Positions 1-7,367 of a stretch of 64,000 nt of DNA are shown one piece after another. The notes under the pieces were generated by a model that searched no databases, had not been told where the DNA came from, and saw only the letters and a program-made list of their open reading frames with translations. Both the position numbers and the translations under genes were made by a program. The stretch is from positions 186,001 to 250,000 of the forward strand of contig DASWZN010000051.1 in NCBI GenBank assembly GCA_036404435.1, written 5' to 3'. Origin of the DNA: DASWZN01 sp036404435 (GTDB taxonomy: Bacteria > Acidobacteriota > Terriglobia > Bryobacterales > Bryobacteraceae). Every line of letters begins with the position of its first letter. The stretch's first letter is position 1.

Positions 1-69
1 GGCCACCGTGATCGTCTGGGCGGAGGCAACGGCGGCCGTCAGGAAAAGCACGCAAAAAAGAGGGCGCAT
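1..69 (-). CDS. 5' end of a secreted protein gene (cut by window edge)
   Basis: The minus strand from base 69 gives 23 codons that run off the left edge. The peptide begins MRPLF and continues with a hydrophobic stretch ending ASA before Gln18, a typical Sec signal peptide with an Ala-x-Ala cleavage site. It is divergent from pepD, and a TATACT hexamer lies 7 nt before the ATG. Nothing of the mature domain is visible, so no function can be given. Confidence 0.7.
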   Translation of the reverse strand, partial: MRPLFCVLFLTAAVASAQTITVA

Positions 70-76
70 ACCGGGG

Positions 77-82
77 AGTATA
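77..82 (-). promoter_or_regulatory. -10-like TATACT for the leftmost gene
   Basis: On the minus strand TATACT is followed by 7 nt and then the ATG at 69. A transcript starting about 7 nt after the hexamer would begin at the start codon, so the mRNA would be leaderless. The same spacing recurs before several other genes in this window. No convincing -35 box is seen. Confidence 0.4.
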
Positions 83-113
83 CCTGTTTTGGGAGAGTCC
101 TCCGCGAGCCTTC

Positions 114-156
114 GTGGCGCACGCTTCAGCGTGCCGTGTCGGCACTCGTGCCGACG
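114..156. repeat. REP-like tandem hairpins, unoccupied copy
   Basis: Two adjacent perfect hairpins: GCACGCT-TC-AGCGTGC (119-134) and GTCGGCAC-TC-GTGCCGAC (138-155). The same pair recurs near 5.8-6.0 kb and 51.4-51.7 kb, and the first hairpin also near 44 kb. In those copies it is interrupted by a 130-131 bp element inserted at TTCA (125-128 here). This copy is therefore the empty-site reference. Confidence 0.85.
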
Positions 157-205
157 CTTTTCCTCCGCCACGGCGGCCGCGCCTTACGCTAACATGATTC
201 CAGCC

Positions 206-1648
206 ATGCCTACCGCCATAGATCACCTCGAACCCCAGGCCGTCTGGAAGCACTTCGCCGCTCTCGCGGCCATTCCCCGCGCCTCGGAAAAGGAAGCCGC
301 GGCCCGCAATTACGTGCTGGCCGTTGCCGCTCGCCTGGGTCTGGAATCCGTTCAGGACCCCGCCGGCAACACCATCGTCCGCAAGCCTGCGCGCCCCGGA
401 CGCGAAGCCGCTATCCCGGCCGCTATCCAGGGTCACCTGGACATGGTCTGCGAAAAGAACGAAGGCACGGTCCACAATTTCGATACCGACCCCATCCGCC
501 TGGTGGTCGACGGCGATTGGCTCAAAGCGGATGGCACCACCCTCGGCGCCGACAATGGGGTGGGAGTGGCTGCCGCGCTGGCCGTCATGGAAAGCGATAC
601 CGTCGCCCATGGCCCGCTGGAGTTCGTGTTCACGATCGACGAAGAGAGCGGCCTCACCGGGGCCTCCCAATTTCCCGCCGGCCTCCTCAAGTCCAAATAC
701 TTCCTCAATCTCGACAACGAAGAGGAGTACACGCTCTGCATCGGCTGCGCCGGCGGCGTCAATTCGGTGGCCCGGCGCAAGATCGCGCGCCGGGCCGCCC
801 CTTCGGGCGAAGCGTGGCGCATCAAGATCTCGGGCCTGGCGGGCGGACACTCGGGAGTCGACATTCATCGAGGCCGCGGCAACGCGCTCCGCATCCTGGG
901 CGGCGCGCTCCTGGCTCTGGCGGATCGTCTGCCCCTGGCCGTCGCCGAGGTCCACGGCGGAAGCAAGCGCAACGCCATCCCGCGCGAAGCGTTCGCCGTG
1001 GTGGTGCTCGATCCCGTCCACGCGCCGCAATTCAAGTCGCTGCTGACGGCTTACGAAGCCGAGGTGCGGTCCGATCTCGGCTCCTTCGATCCCGGCCTCC
1101 GCATCGCCGCCGAAGCCGCCGCGCGTCCGGAGCAGGTCGTCGCCGATGCCACGCTGATCGCGGGCATCCTGGCCGGCCAGCACCACGGCGTTCTGGCGAT
1201 GAGCCCCGATGTCCCGGGCCTGGTGCAGACGTCCACCAACCTCGCCACGGTCGCTACCACCCAGGACGAAGTCGAGATCGCCACCAGCCAGCGCAGCTCG
1301 ATCGAGAGCAGCAAGCGCGCCGCCGCGCGCATGGTCGCCACGGTATTTCGCTTCGCCGGCTTTGAAGTGGAACGGTCCGGAGATTATCCCGGCTGGAAAC
1401 CCGAGCCTGGCAGCGACATCGTCCGCACAGCCCAGGCCGCTCACCAGGAGGTCTTCGGCAAGCAGGCCGAGCTCATCGCCATGCATGCCGGTCTCGAGTG
1501 CGGGGTCATCGGCGAGAAGCACCCCGGGATGCAGATGATCTCCTTCGGCCCGCACATCGTGGACGTCCACAGCCCCAGCGAACGGATCAAGATCTCGTCG
1601 GTCGGCCCGTTCTACAACTTACTGACCGGGCTTCTGGAACGCCTGTAG
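206..1648 (+). CDS. pepD: Aminoacyl-histidine dipeptidase (Xaa-His dipeptidase, M20 family)
   Basis: A cytoplasmic metallodipeptidase that hydrolyses Xaa-His and other dipeptides. From the ATG at 206 the protein has 480 residues, close to E. coli PepD (485). Visible M20 di-metal ligands are H77 and D79 in GHLDM, D116 in GADNGVG, and the E146-E147 pair in IDEESG; a late His lies in the FGPHIVDVH segment. The frame is open further upstream, but that part crosses palindromic repeats and does not look like protein. ATG 194 is an alternative four codons earlier; 206 aligns better with the family N-terminus. TAACAT (190-195) could be a -10 with a very short leader. A decayed fragment of this gene lies at 5734-5815. 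Confidence 0.92.
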   Translation: MPTAIDHLEPQAVWKHFAALAAIPRASEKEAAARNYVLAVAARLGLESVQDPAGNTIVRKPARPGREAAIPAAIQGHLDMVCEKNEGTVHNFDTDPIRLVVDGDWLKADGTTLGADNGVGVAAALAVMESDTVAHGPLEFVFTIDEESGLTGASQFPAGLLKSKYFLNLDNEEEYTLCIGCAGGVNSVARRKIARRAAPSGEAWRIKISGLAGGHSGVDIHRGRGNALRILGGALLALADRLPLAVAEVHGGSKRNAIPREAFAVVVLDPVHAPQFKSLLTAYEAEVRSDLGSFDPGLRIAAEAAARPEQVVADATLIAGILAGQHHGVLAMSPDVPGLVQTSTNLATVATTQDEVEIATSQRSSIESSKRAAARMVATVFRFAGFEVERSGDYPGWKPEPGSDIVRTAQAAHQEVFGKQAELIAMHAGLECGVIGEKHPGMQMISFGPHIVDVHSPSERIKISSVGPFYNLLTGLLERL

Positions 1649-1663
1649 CAAGGGTTTCGGCTT

Positions 1664-2647
1664 TCATCGGTCCGCCTGGAGGACGATGACCACGTGCCCT
1701 TTCTTGTGCCCCGCCTCGGCATACCGGTGAGCCTCGGCTATCTGCTCCAGCGAATACCGTCTGTCTATCACCGTCCTGAGCTTTCCAGCCTCGATAAGCT
1801 CCTTGAGAAAAGACTGATCCCCGGCGGCGCGGCGCGCCACTCCGCCGACGACTTTCGCGGCGCCCGTGACGGAAACCCACATCCCTCGAAGAGCCCCTCC
1901 AAGAATAGACGGCAGTCCCCCGGAACCGCCCACCAGTACGTAGAAGCCGCCTCGCTTAAGGGACTTCAGACTGCGTGAGAACCCGCTCTTGCCCACCGTA
2001 TCGAAGACGATGTCATAGACCCGGCCGGCTCTGGAGAAATCCTCCCTGGTGTAGTCGACCACCTCGTCAGCGCCGAGGGACTTCACCAGGTCCAGATTGG
2101 CGGTGCTGCATACGCCTGTGACGTGCGCCCCGAAGTGCTTCGCCAACTGAACCGCGAAAACGCCGACACTCCCGGACGCTCCGTAGATGAGCACTTTCTG
2201 TCCGGCCTGGATCTTCGCTTTCCTCAGGAAATGCAGCGCCGACACGCCGCCAAACAGGACCGCCGCGGCTTCCTCAAACGTCATGTTGACCGGCTTCATC
2301 GCCAATCCATCCTCAGGCGCATATAGGTACTCGGCGTGGGCTCCGAACTTGAACCCGGTCGATCCGAAGACCTCGTCGCCCTTGGCGAACCGGGTCACGG
2401 CCTTGCCCACCGACTCGACTTTGCCGGCGAACTCCATCCCCAGTATGGGGATCTTCTTTGGCCTCCAAAGGCCGTTCACGAACCTTATGAGGAACGGATC
2501 GGCCTTTCTCATCCTCCAATCCGCCGCGCTAACCGTCGCCGCATGGACGCGAACAAGGACTTCGTTGTCCCTGGGAACGGGCTTTTCGACGTCCTTGATT
2601 TCGAGAACGTCCGGGGGGCCGTACCTGCTATAGACGGCAGCTTTCAT
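1664..2647 (-). CDS. MDR-superfamily zinc-independent NAD(P)-dependent oxidoreductase
   Basis: A 327-residue medium-chain dehydrogenase/reductase. It has a GroES-like N-terminal domain (MKAAVYSRYG start) and a Rossmann fold with GASGSVG at 156-162. The Cys/His zinc ligands of alcohol dehydrogenases are not evident, so it resembles NADPH:quinone reductases that act on quinones or enones; the substrate cannot be deduced. An SD (GAGGAG) lies about 10 nt before the ATG and the start is 7 nt after the ADOP permease stop, so it is probably the last gene of the PadR-ADOP operon. Confidence 0.85.
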   Translation of the reverse strand: MKAAVYSRYGPPDVLEIKDVEKPVPRDNEVLVRVHAATVSAADWRMRKADPFLIRFVNGLWRPKKIPILGMEFAGKVESVGKAVTRFAKGDEVFGSTGFKFGAHAEYLYAPEDGLAMKPVNMTFEEAAAVLFGGVSALHFLRKAKIQAGQKVLIYGASGSVGVFAVQLAKHFGAHVTGVCSTANLDLVKSLGADEVVDYTREDFSRAGRVYDIVFDTVGKSGFSRSLKSLKRGGFYVLVGGSGGLPSILGGALRGMWVSVTGAAKVVGGVARRAAGDQSFLKELIEAGKLRTVIDRRYSLEQIAEAHRYAEAGHKKGHVVIVLQADR

Positions 2648-2654
2648 GGCTAGT

Positions 2655-5318
2655 TCACTCCTCTCGCAGCAGTCTCAAAGGATCAATCGACAGCGCGCGT
2701 TGCGCCGGAATCCACGTCGCCAGTAACCCCAGCGACAACATAGCTAAAACGACGCCAGCCAGCACCAGCGGATCGCGGGGAGTTGCCTGATACACAATAG
2801 AAGCCAGCACCTGGCTCGCCAAAACCCCGAGGAACAGTCCTGCTGCCGAGCCGAAGGCCAGTAATTTGAAAGCCCGTCCCAACGCCGCCCCTAACACCTG
2901 CCTGCGCTGAGCGCCGAGGGCCATACGAATTCCCAACTCCCGCTTGCGCCTGCTGACCGAGTACGCAGCCATTCCAAAGATGCCGGTCATAGCCAGCATC
3001 GCGCCCATCGCGCCCAGTACGCCCAGCGCCATCGTCGCCACACGCGAAGGAAACAGAACGACCTCCAGCAGGCCGTTCCATGACTGGATATCGACGGGCA
3101 GCCCCGCATCCAACTCGCGAAGTTTACTCCTCATGGCCGCGGCAAGTTGTTGCGGATCGCGGTTCGAGCGCACCACCAGATAGGACGCACTCGATGGCGA
3201 CTGCAGGAACGGAAGAAACATCGCCGGCTGTTGATCCTCGGTGAGACTCAAATATCTTCCGTCTTCGACAACACCCACCACCTGGATACGCGTTCCATCC
3301 TGCATCTTGTAGTATCTGCCCACTGCGTTAGTCACCGAGCCAAAGATCTGGGCGGCAAACTCGCGATTCACTACGGCAGCGGGAGGCGCATGGTTGTCGT
3401 CATGCCAGGAGAAACTCCTGCCCGCGAGCAAGGCGGTGCCGGCCGCATGAAAGTACTCGGGAGATACGTGGTACCGGTATGGCATGGCGGCGGCATTCGA
3501 TGGCCTCAGGTCTGTCGCTTCTTCCTTGAAGACATTCGCCCTGCTGCCGGCGGCATAGACTAACGGAGGGTAATTGTTCACCAATCCCACTCGCTCTACG
3601 CCAGGAATCGTTTCCATCGCATCGATCATGCGCCGTTGCATGGCGGGCATCTTGTCGATGCTGTAACCGGCCATCGCCAGGTTTGTAGCGGCCAGCATCG
3701 TGTTGCGCGGCTCGAAGCCGAAGTTGCTATGCAGCGAGCGTACCAGTCCGCGTACGGCGACCATCGAAGAAGTGACCAGCACGGCACAGATCGCAATCTG
3801 GACGGCAAGCAACATGTCCCGCACAGTGATCCGCCGCCCGGCCGTGCCGGTCGGTCCCGCCTTGACGATCTCGTACGGATTGGCCCGGAGCACCTGGCGT
3901 ATGGGAACGATCCCGAAGAGGAATCCGCTCACCAGCGCCAAAACCAAAGCGACCACGTAGACCCTTGCGTCCGGAGTTACAGGCACATGGATGGGAGCCC
4001 CGGGAATGGGCTGCCACACGCTCAGCCGGCGCAAGAGCACAACGCTGCCCAGCAGTCCCGCGGCGCCTCCGGCGAGGGAAACCACCACGGCTTCGGTCAA
4101 TAACTGCCGCAGGATGCGGTTGCGGCTCGCACCGAGCGCCAGCCGCAGAGCGACTTCCCGCGAACGGTCGGCAGCGCGCGCGGCAAACAGACTGCCCAGG
4201 TTGGCGCATGCGGCCAGTAGGATCAATCCCGCCAGCAGCATCAACCCCGCAACGAATGCCCGCACCGGGCGGCCAAAAGAAGTGAGGCCTTGGCGTGACA
4301 GGGAAGCACTCTTATGACCAACCTCTTTGGGATGGGTCTTTGCGAGATACGCGCCCACGGCGTTCACATCGGCGACAGCCTGCGCGGGAGTCACTCCCGG
4401 CTTCAGATGTCCGAACGCCTCGAAGACGCCACCGGTGCTCCCGCGCGCGTTCAGGAGATCCACACCCTCCACCTGCTCCTGGTTGACCATCGGCATAAAG
4501 AAGTCGGGAGAGACAAACAACAAAGTCCCGTGAAACCCCGGCTGCGCTACGCCGACGATGGTGAGAGGATGCTTGTTGAGCCGAACCGTGCGGCCCACCA
4601 CCCCGCGATCGTCGTGGAAACGGGTGTGCCAATACGCCCAGGTGAGCACTACGTACGGAGCGCTGTTCGGGCCATGCTCATCGGACTTGTGGAAGAAACG
4701 GCCGAGATACGGCTGAATTCTTAGCACGTCGAAATAGTTCCCACTCGTGGCGTAGCCCGCGGCCATCGAGGGATCCTTGCCCGTGTCCAACCCTACAAAG
4801 GTGAATTTAAAAGCTGCCAGACTTTCGAAGCTGCGGTTCCGATCGCGCAGATCCACATAGTTGGGATACGACTGCCACCCCGAACCGTCCCCGTACTCGG
4901 TTCCGTAGAGGCTCTCGGCCTGAGGCACATTCAGCGGGCGCAGGATCAGCCCGTTCAAGACGCCAAAGACCACGGCGTTCGCGCCTATGGCCAATGCCAG
5001 TGTTACAACGGCGACGATTGTGAATGCCGGGGACTTCGCAAGAACCCGCAGGCTGTAACGGATATCCCGAACGGTATTCTCGATGGCGCTTACCCCCCGC
5101 AGGTCCCGGCATTCCTCTTTGCGTTGCGTGAGCCCATCCATCGCGCGCAAGGCGGCGTGCCGCGATTGCTCGGGTGTCAGGCCCTGCGCGATGTACTCCT
5201 CGATCTTGCGCTCCAGGTGATACTGCAGCTCTTCATCCAGCTCCTGCTCGACCTGCCGGCGGCGGAAAAGGGATCGCAAGCGCAGCGGCACGGCGTAGAC
5301 CCACTGTTCCAGGCGCAT
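2655..5318 (-). CDS. ADOP-family ABC transporter permease (MacB/FtsX type)
   Basis: An 887-residue inner-membrane protein. The N-terminal ~80 residues are the charged helical segment typical of acidobacterial duplicated orphan permeases (RRRQVEQELDEELQYH). A transmembrane helix near 95-125, a periplasmic MacB-PCD-like domain, an FtsX block around 370-480, a second periplasmic domain and a second FtsX block ending in PLRLLREE follow. No ATPase gene is adjacent, as usual for ADOPs; the transported substrate is unknown. It starts 3 nt after the PadR stop, so the two are co-transcribed and PadR probably controls it. Confidence 0.9.
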   Translation of the reverse strand: MRLEQWVYAVPLRLRSLFRRRQVEQELDEELQYHLERKIEEYIAQGLTPEQSRHAALRAMDGLTQRKEECRDLRGVSAIENTVRDIRYSLRVLAKSPAFTIVAVVTLALAIGANAVVFGVLNGLILRPLNVPQAESLYGTEYGDGSGWQSYPNYVDLRDRNRSFESLAAFKFTFVGLDTGKDPSMAAGYATSGNYFDVLRIQPYLGRFFHKSDEHGPNSAPYVVLTWAYWHTRFHDDRGVVGRTVRLNKHPLTIVGVAQPGFHGTLLFVSPDFFMPMVNQEQVEGVDLLNARGSTGGVFEAFGHLKPGVTPAQAVADVNAVGAYLAKTHPKEVGHKSASLSRQGLTSFGRPVRAFVAGLMLLAGLILLAACANLGSLFAARAADRSREVALRLALGASRNRILRQLLTEAVVVSLAGGAAGLLGSVVLLRRLSVWQPIPGAPIHVPVTPDARVYVVALVLALVSGFLFGIVPIRQVLRANPYEIVKAGPTGTAGRRITVRDMLLAVQIAICAVLVTSSMVAVRGLVRSLHSNFGFEPRNTMLAATNLAMAGYSIDKMPAMQRRMIDAMETIPGVERVGLVNNYPPLVYAAGSRANVFKEEATDLRPSNAAAMPYRYHVSPEYFHAAGTALLAGRSFSWHDDNHAPPAAVVNREFAAQIFGSVTNAVGRYYKMQDGTRIQVVGVVEDGRYLSLTEDQQPAMFLPFLQSPSSASYLVVRSNRDPQQLAAAMRSKLRELDAGLPVDIQSWNGLLEVVLFPSRVATMALGVLGAMGAMLAMTGIFGMAAYSVSRRKRELGIRMALGAQRRQVLGAALGRAFKLLAFGSAAGLFLGVLASQVLASIVYQATPRDPLVLAGVVLAMLSLGLLATWIPAQRALSIDPLRLLREE

Positions 5319-5321
5319 GGC

Positions 5322-5657
5322 TCATGCCTCCTCGAGTCGCACAACCTGTGTGATGGCATCCGAAAGCCGCGCCCAGTTCGCCGCTTCTTTTTGTAGCTGC
5401 TGGCGGCCCAGGCGCGTCAGCGAGTAGAATTTCGCCCGCCGGTTGTTCTCGCTCGCCTTCCACTCGGCGCTGATCCACCCCTCCTGCTCCAGCTTGTGCA
5501 GCGCGGGGTAGAGCGACCCATCGCTCACTTGCAGGACGTCGCCCGAAACCTGTTTGAGGCGCTGGCTAATGGCCCAGCCGTTTAGCGGTTCCAGAGCCAC
5601 AATCTTCAGCAGAAGCAGGTCCAGGGTCCCCTGGACCAGATCGGATGGTCTGCTCAC
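5322..5657 (-). CDS. PadR-family transcriptional regulator
   Basis: A 111-residue winged-helix repressor of the short acidobacterial PadR type. It begins SRPSDLVQGTLDLLLLK, has the wing motif DGSLYPALHKLEQEGWI and a short C-terminal dimerisation helix. The start is GTG at 5657 with an AGGAG SD just upstream (minus strand); this start matches the usual PadR N-terminus. It is first in an operon with the ADOP permease and the MDR oxidoreductase. An inverted repeat spanning the -10 region (5673-5708) is a good candidate autoregulatory operator. The ligand is unknown. Confidence 0.92.
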   Translation of the reverse strand: MSRPSDLVQGTLDLLLLKIVALEPLNGWAISQRLKQVSGDVLQVSDGSLYPALHKLEQEGWISAEWKASENNRRAKFYSLTRLGRQQLQKEAANWARLSDAITQVVRLEEA

Positions 5658-5672
5658 GGCCTCTCCTATCGG

Positions 5673-5708
5673 TTACCGAGCTTAGAATACCACCACTCCT
5701 CTCGGTAA
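5673..5708 (-). promoter_or_regulatory. Putative PadR operator overlapping the promoter
   Basis: TTACCGAG (5673-5680) and CTCGGTAA (5701-5708) form a perfect 8-bp inverted repeat with a 20-bp spacer. Inside the spacer the minus strand reads TATTCT (5689-5684), a plausible -10 whose transcript would leave a leader of about 20 nt carrying an AGGAG SD before the PadR GTG. The geometry fits a repressor covering its own promoter; this is inference. Confidence 0.5.
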
Positions 5709-5733
5709 GCAAGGGGAAAATGGGGCGTAGGCT

Positions 5734-5815
5734 ATGGTCGCCACGGTATTCCGCTGCGCCGGGTTTGAACGGTCCATGCCGCTCACCAGATCCACAGCTT
5801 CTGGAACGCTTGTAG
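5734..5815 (+). pseudogene. Fossil fragment of pepD
   Basis: Three blocks match the 3' half of pepD in order: ATGGTCGCCACGGTATT and onward (compare 1331-1378), CCGCTCACCAG (compare about 1438-1449), and CTTCTGGAACGC-TTGTAG (compare about 1630-1648 with one change). The material between them is deleted. It reads MVATVFRCAGFERS before losing the frame relation. It lies directly before a palindromic repeat of the kind that also precedes pepD, so it looks like the remnant of a local duplication. Confidence 0.65.
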
Positions 5816-5822
5816 CCTCTTT

Positions 5823-6000
5823 GTGGCGCACGCTTCGGAGGCTGATGAAAAAGTCCCGTCAGGGGTTGAGAGAGGACAAGCTGAAGCTTATCCCACACGG
5901 CAAACCAATGACTTGCAGCCGCGTGTGGGGCATGCTTCAGCTTGCCCAGGGACTTTTTCATCAGCCTCTTCAGCGTGCCGCGTCGGCACTCGTGCCGACG
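5823..6000. repeat. REP-like tandem hairpins interrupted by foldback element A
   Basis: The same two-hairpin unit as at 114-156, split inside the loop of hairpin 1: GTGGCGCACGCTT... on the left, TTCAGCGTGCCGCGTCGGC... on the right. The inserted sequence is the foldback element at 5838-5968. Confidence 0.8.
5838..5968 (-). mobile_element. 131-bp foldback (MITE-like) element, copy A
   Basis: Ends are the inverted repeat GAGGCTGATGAAAAAGTCC / GGACTTTTTCATCAGCCTC, and inner inverted segments (CAAGCTGAAGC.. / ..GCTTCAGCTTG) make the whole element one long imperfect hairpin. It is flanked by TTCG (5834-5837) and TTCA (5969-5972), a 4-bp duplication with one difference. It is inverted relative to copies B and C. 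Its terminal repeats differ from theirs by TGATG versus TGCTG, with the compensating change in the opposite arm. It encodes no protein. Confidence 0.75.
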
Positions 6001-6079
6001 CCTCGCGCGCCGTCCCGCGGGTAGCCTTCCGTCCATGCCGCCAGACCCGCCCTCACCGAGCCAGCTTCGATATCCAACA

Positions 6080-6106
6080 TTGTAGCTACAGATTTGGAGG
6101 TATAAT
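6080..6106 (+). promoter_or_regulatory. brnTA promoter with palindromic operator candidate
   Basis: A perfect TATAAT (6101-6106) lies 9 nt before the brnT ATG, so the mRNA would be nearly leaderless. A perfect 10-bp palindrome TGTAGCTACA (6081-6090) sits just upstream. BrnA antitoxins are DNA-binding and autoregulate, so this palindrome is the obvious operator candidate. TTGTAG at 6080-6085 is a weak -35 at short spacing. Confidence 0.5.
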
Positions 6107-6115
6107 CGTGTCGGG

Positions 6116-6421
6116 ATGGTGCGGTTCGAGTGGGACCCGGTGAAAGCGCGTACCAACGCACGGAAACACGGCGTCATGTTCGAGGACGCCATGCACGTCT
6201 TCGAAGACCCCTGCGCCCTGTTCGAGCAGGACCTTATCGCCGAAGCGGGGGAGCCGCGCTGGCGGGCGCTCGGTCTGGCTGGAGGAGTGGTTCTCCTGCT
6301 CGTGGCCCACACCGTTCGGGAAGAGGGCGCGGACGAAGTGATGCGCCTCATCTCGGCGCGCCGAGCCACCCGGAAGGAGCGAAGCCATTATGACGAAACT
6401 CGTACGCAAGACGCTGGCTGA
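6116..6421 (+). CDS. brnT: BrnT-family toxin (type II TA ribonuclease)
   Basis: A 101-residue RelE-fold ribonuclease toxin that would inhibit translation by cleaving RNA until bound by BrnA. Family features are the N-terminal FEWDPVKARTNARKHGV segment, FEDAMHVFEDP, the central strand block LGLAGGVVLLLVAHT, and the C-terminal RLISARRATRKERSHYD. It overlaps brnA by 32 nt, the usual brnTA arrangement. There is no SD; TATAAT lies 9 nt before the ATG, suggesting a near-leaderless mRNA. Confidence 0.88.
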   Translation: MVRFEWDPVKARTNARKHGVMFEDAMHVFEDPCALFEQDLIAEAGEPRWRALGLAGGVVLLLVAHTVREEGADEVMRLISARRATRKERSHYDETRTQDAG

Positions 6422-6695
6422 CATCCCGATGACGCCCGCCCGCAAGCGCAGGCTGGCCGAGCTCGCCCAGCGACCGGACTCGGAGATCGATTTCTCGGAC
6501 ATCCCGCCGCTCGATGATAGCTTTTGGAAAAACGCCGTCCGCAATCCGTTCTACCGGCCCGTGAAGCAGCAACTCACCGTGCGCCTGGACGCCGATGTGG
6601 TGGCCTGGCTCCGCCACGATGGAAAGGGCTATCAGACCAGGCTCAACCGGGTGCTCCGGGAAGCGATGCTGGAGGAGATCAAGAAGGGGGCATGA
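6390..6695 (+). CDS. brnA: BrnA-family antitoxin
   Basis: A 101-residue antitoxin. Residues about 35-55 (IDFSDIPPLDDSFWKNA) form the toxin-binding segment. The C-terminal third (KQQLTVRLDADVVAWLRHDGKGYQTRLNRVLREAM) is the ribbon-helix-helix DNA-binding domain typical of BrnA. It neutralises BrnT and should repress the shared promoter, where a palindrome lies at 6081-6090. Its start lies inside brnT. Confidence 0.88.
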   Translation: MTKLVRKTLADIPMTPARKRRLAELAQRPDSEIDFSDIPPLDDSFWKNAVRNPFYRPVKQQLTVRLDADVVAWLRHDGKGYQTRLNRVLREAMLEEIKKGA

Positions 6696-6796
6696 AAGAG
6701 AGTGGCACAGGACTGCCTGCCCTAGGCTGTAGGCCCGGAGTGCCCGAGTTGCCCCAAAGCCCGATCTCGGTCGCCGACAGCGCAAGGCCCGGACGA

Positions 6797-7141
6797 CTAT
6801 ACGTCCATGTGGTACTCGACACCCGACCGCAATCGCGTTTCGGGCTGACCGCCACGTCGCCGGAGCCGGCCTTTGCATAGCAGGGGGATGCGGAAAGCGA
6901 CGAGTCGCCGCAGGTGTCGCGATCCGATTCGAGCGCCGCCTGACGCCGATCTTCGCCGCTTTGCGATGATTTCCCGAATGACCGGCACAAGCTCGTGGGG
7001 AACGCTCATCACGGTCTCCGACGATTCGACACCGGCTTCGTCCTCCGCGACGGCTTCCTCTTCAGCCCGCTCTCCGTACTGCGCAAGGATCCTGCGTATG
7101 CGCTCTCCGCTCCACGCTTCGGGAAACTTGCTTTGCTTCAT
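6797..7141 (-). CDS. Small acidic antitoxin-like protein, C-terminus probably aberrant
   Basis: The first ~63 residues resemble a small acidic family often found beside toxin genes: KFPEAWSGERIRRILAQY, then EEEAVAEDEAGVE, then VPHELVPVIREIIAKRR. Such proteins normally end soon after this last helix. Here the frame continues about 50 residues in Arg-rich sequence without family character, so the normal stop was probably lost. Its ATG overlaps the stop of a toxin remnant (ATGA), the arrangement expected of a TA operon. It is likely a non-functional or orphan antitoxin; recognition of the family is by eye only. Confidence 0.5.
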   Translation of the reverse strand: MKQSKFPEAWSGERIRRILAQYGERAEEEAVAEDEAGVESSETVMSVPHELVPVIREIIAKRRRSASGGARIGSRHLRRLVAFRIPLLCKGRLRRRGGQPETRLRSGVEYHMDV

Positions 7142-7233
7142 TGATGCTTTTTCCTTTTGCGCTTACGATAAGCCGCGAGCGGTTTGCCGGTCAGCTCCCA
7201 GGCGGTAATCGCGAACACGCTGACCTCACGGCC
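7138..7233 (-). pseudogene. C-terminal remnant of a toxin gene paired with the acidic antitoxin
   Basis: Upstream of the antitoxin-like gene and overlapping its ATG, the minus strand reads GREVSVFAITAWELTGKPL followed by a basic tail (RKRKRKKHQ) and a stop. This resembles the C-terminal strand and basic tail of small toxin-like partners of such antitoxins. A TGA immediately before it closes the frame, so at most 31 residues survive. No intact N-terminal toxin part is visible upstream. Confidence 0.5.
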
Positions 7234-7367
7234 TCACGCCCTTCAGCCCAACCGCCATTCCCAACAACTCCCCAACTCAATATCCTGCCCCCTCAACCAC
7301 TTACAGAAGCCAGCCCCCGCCACCCGCACCGCCTTGCGCTACGCTCCCTCCAGGTAGGCCGCACCAC

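Noticed and set aside
6123..6133. GGTTCGAGTGG resembling a tRNA T-loop
   Set aside because: It lies inside the brnT coding region and no acceptor or anticodon stem surrounds it.
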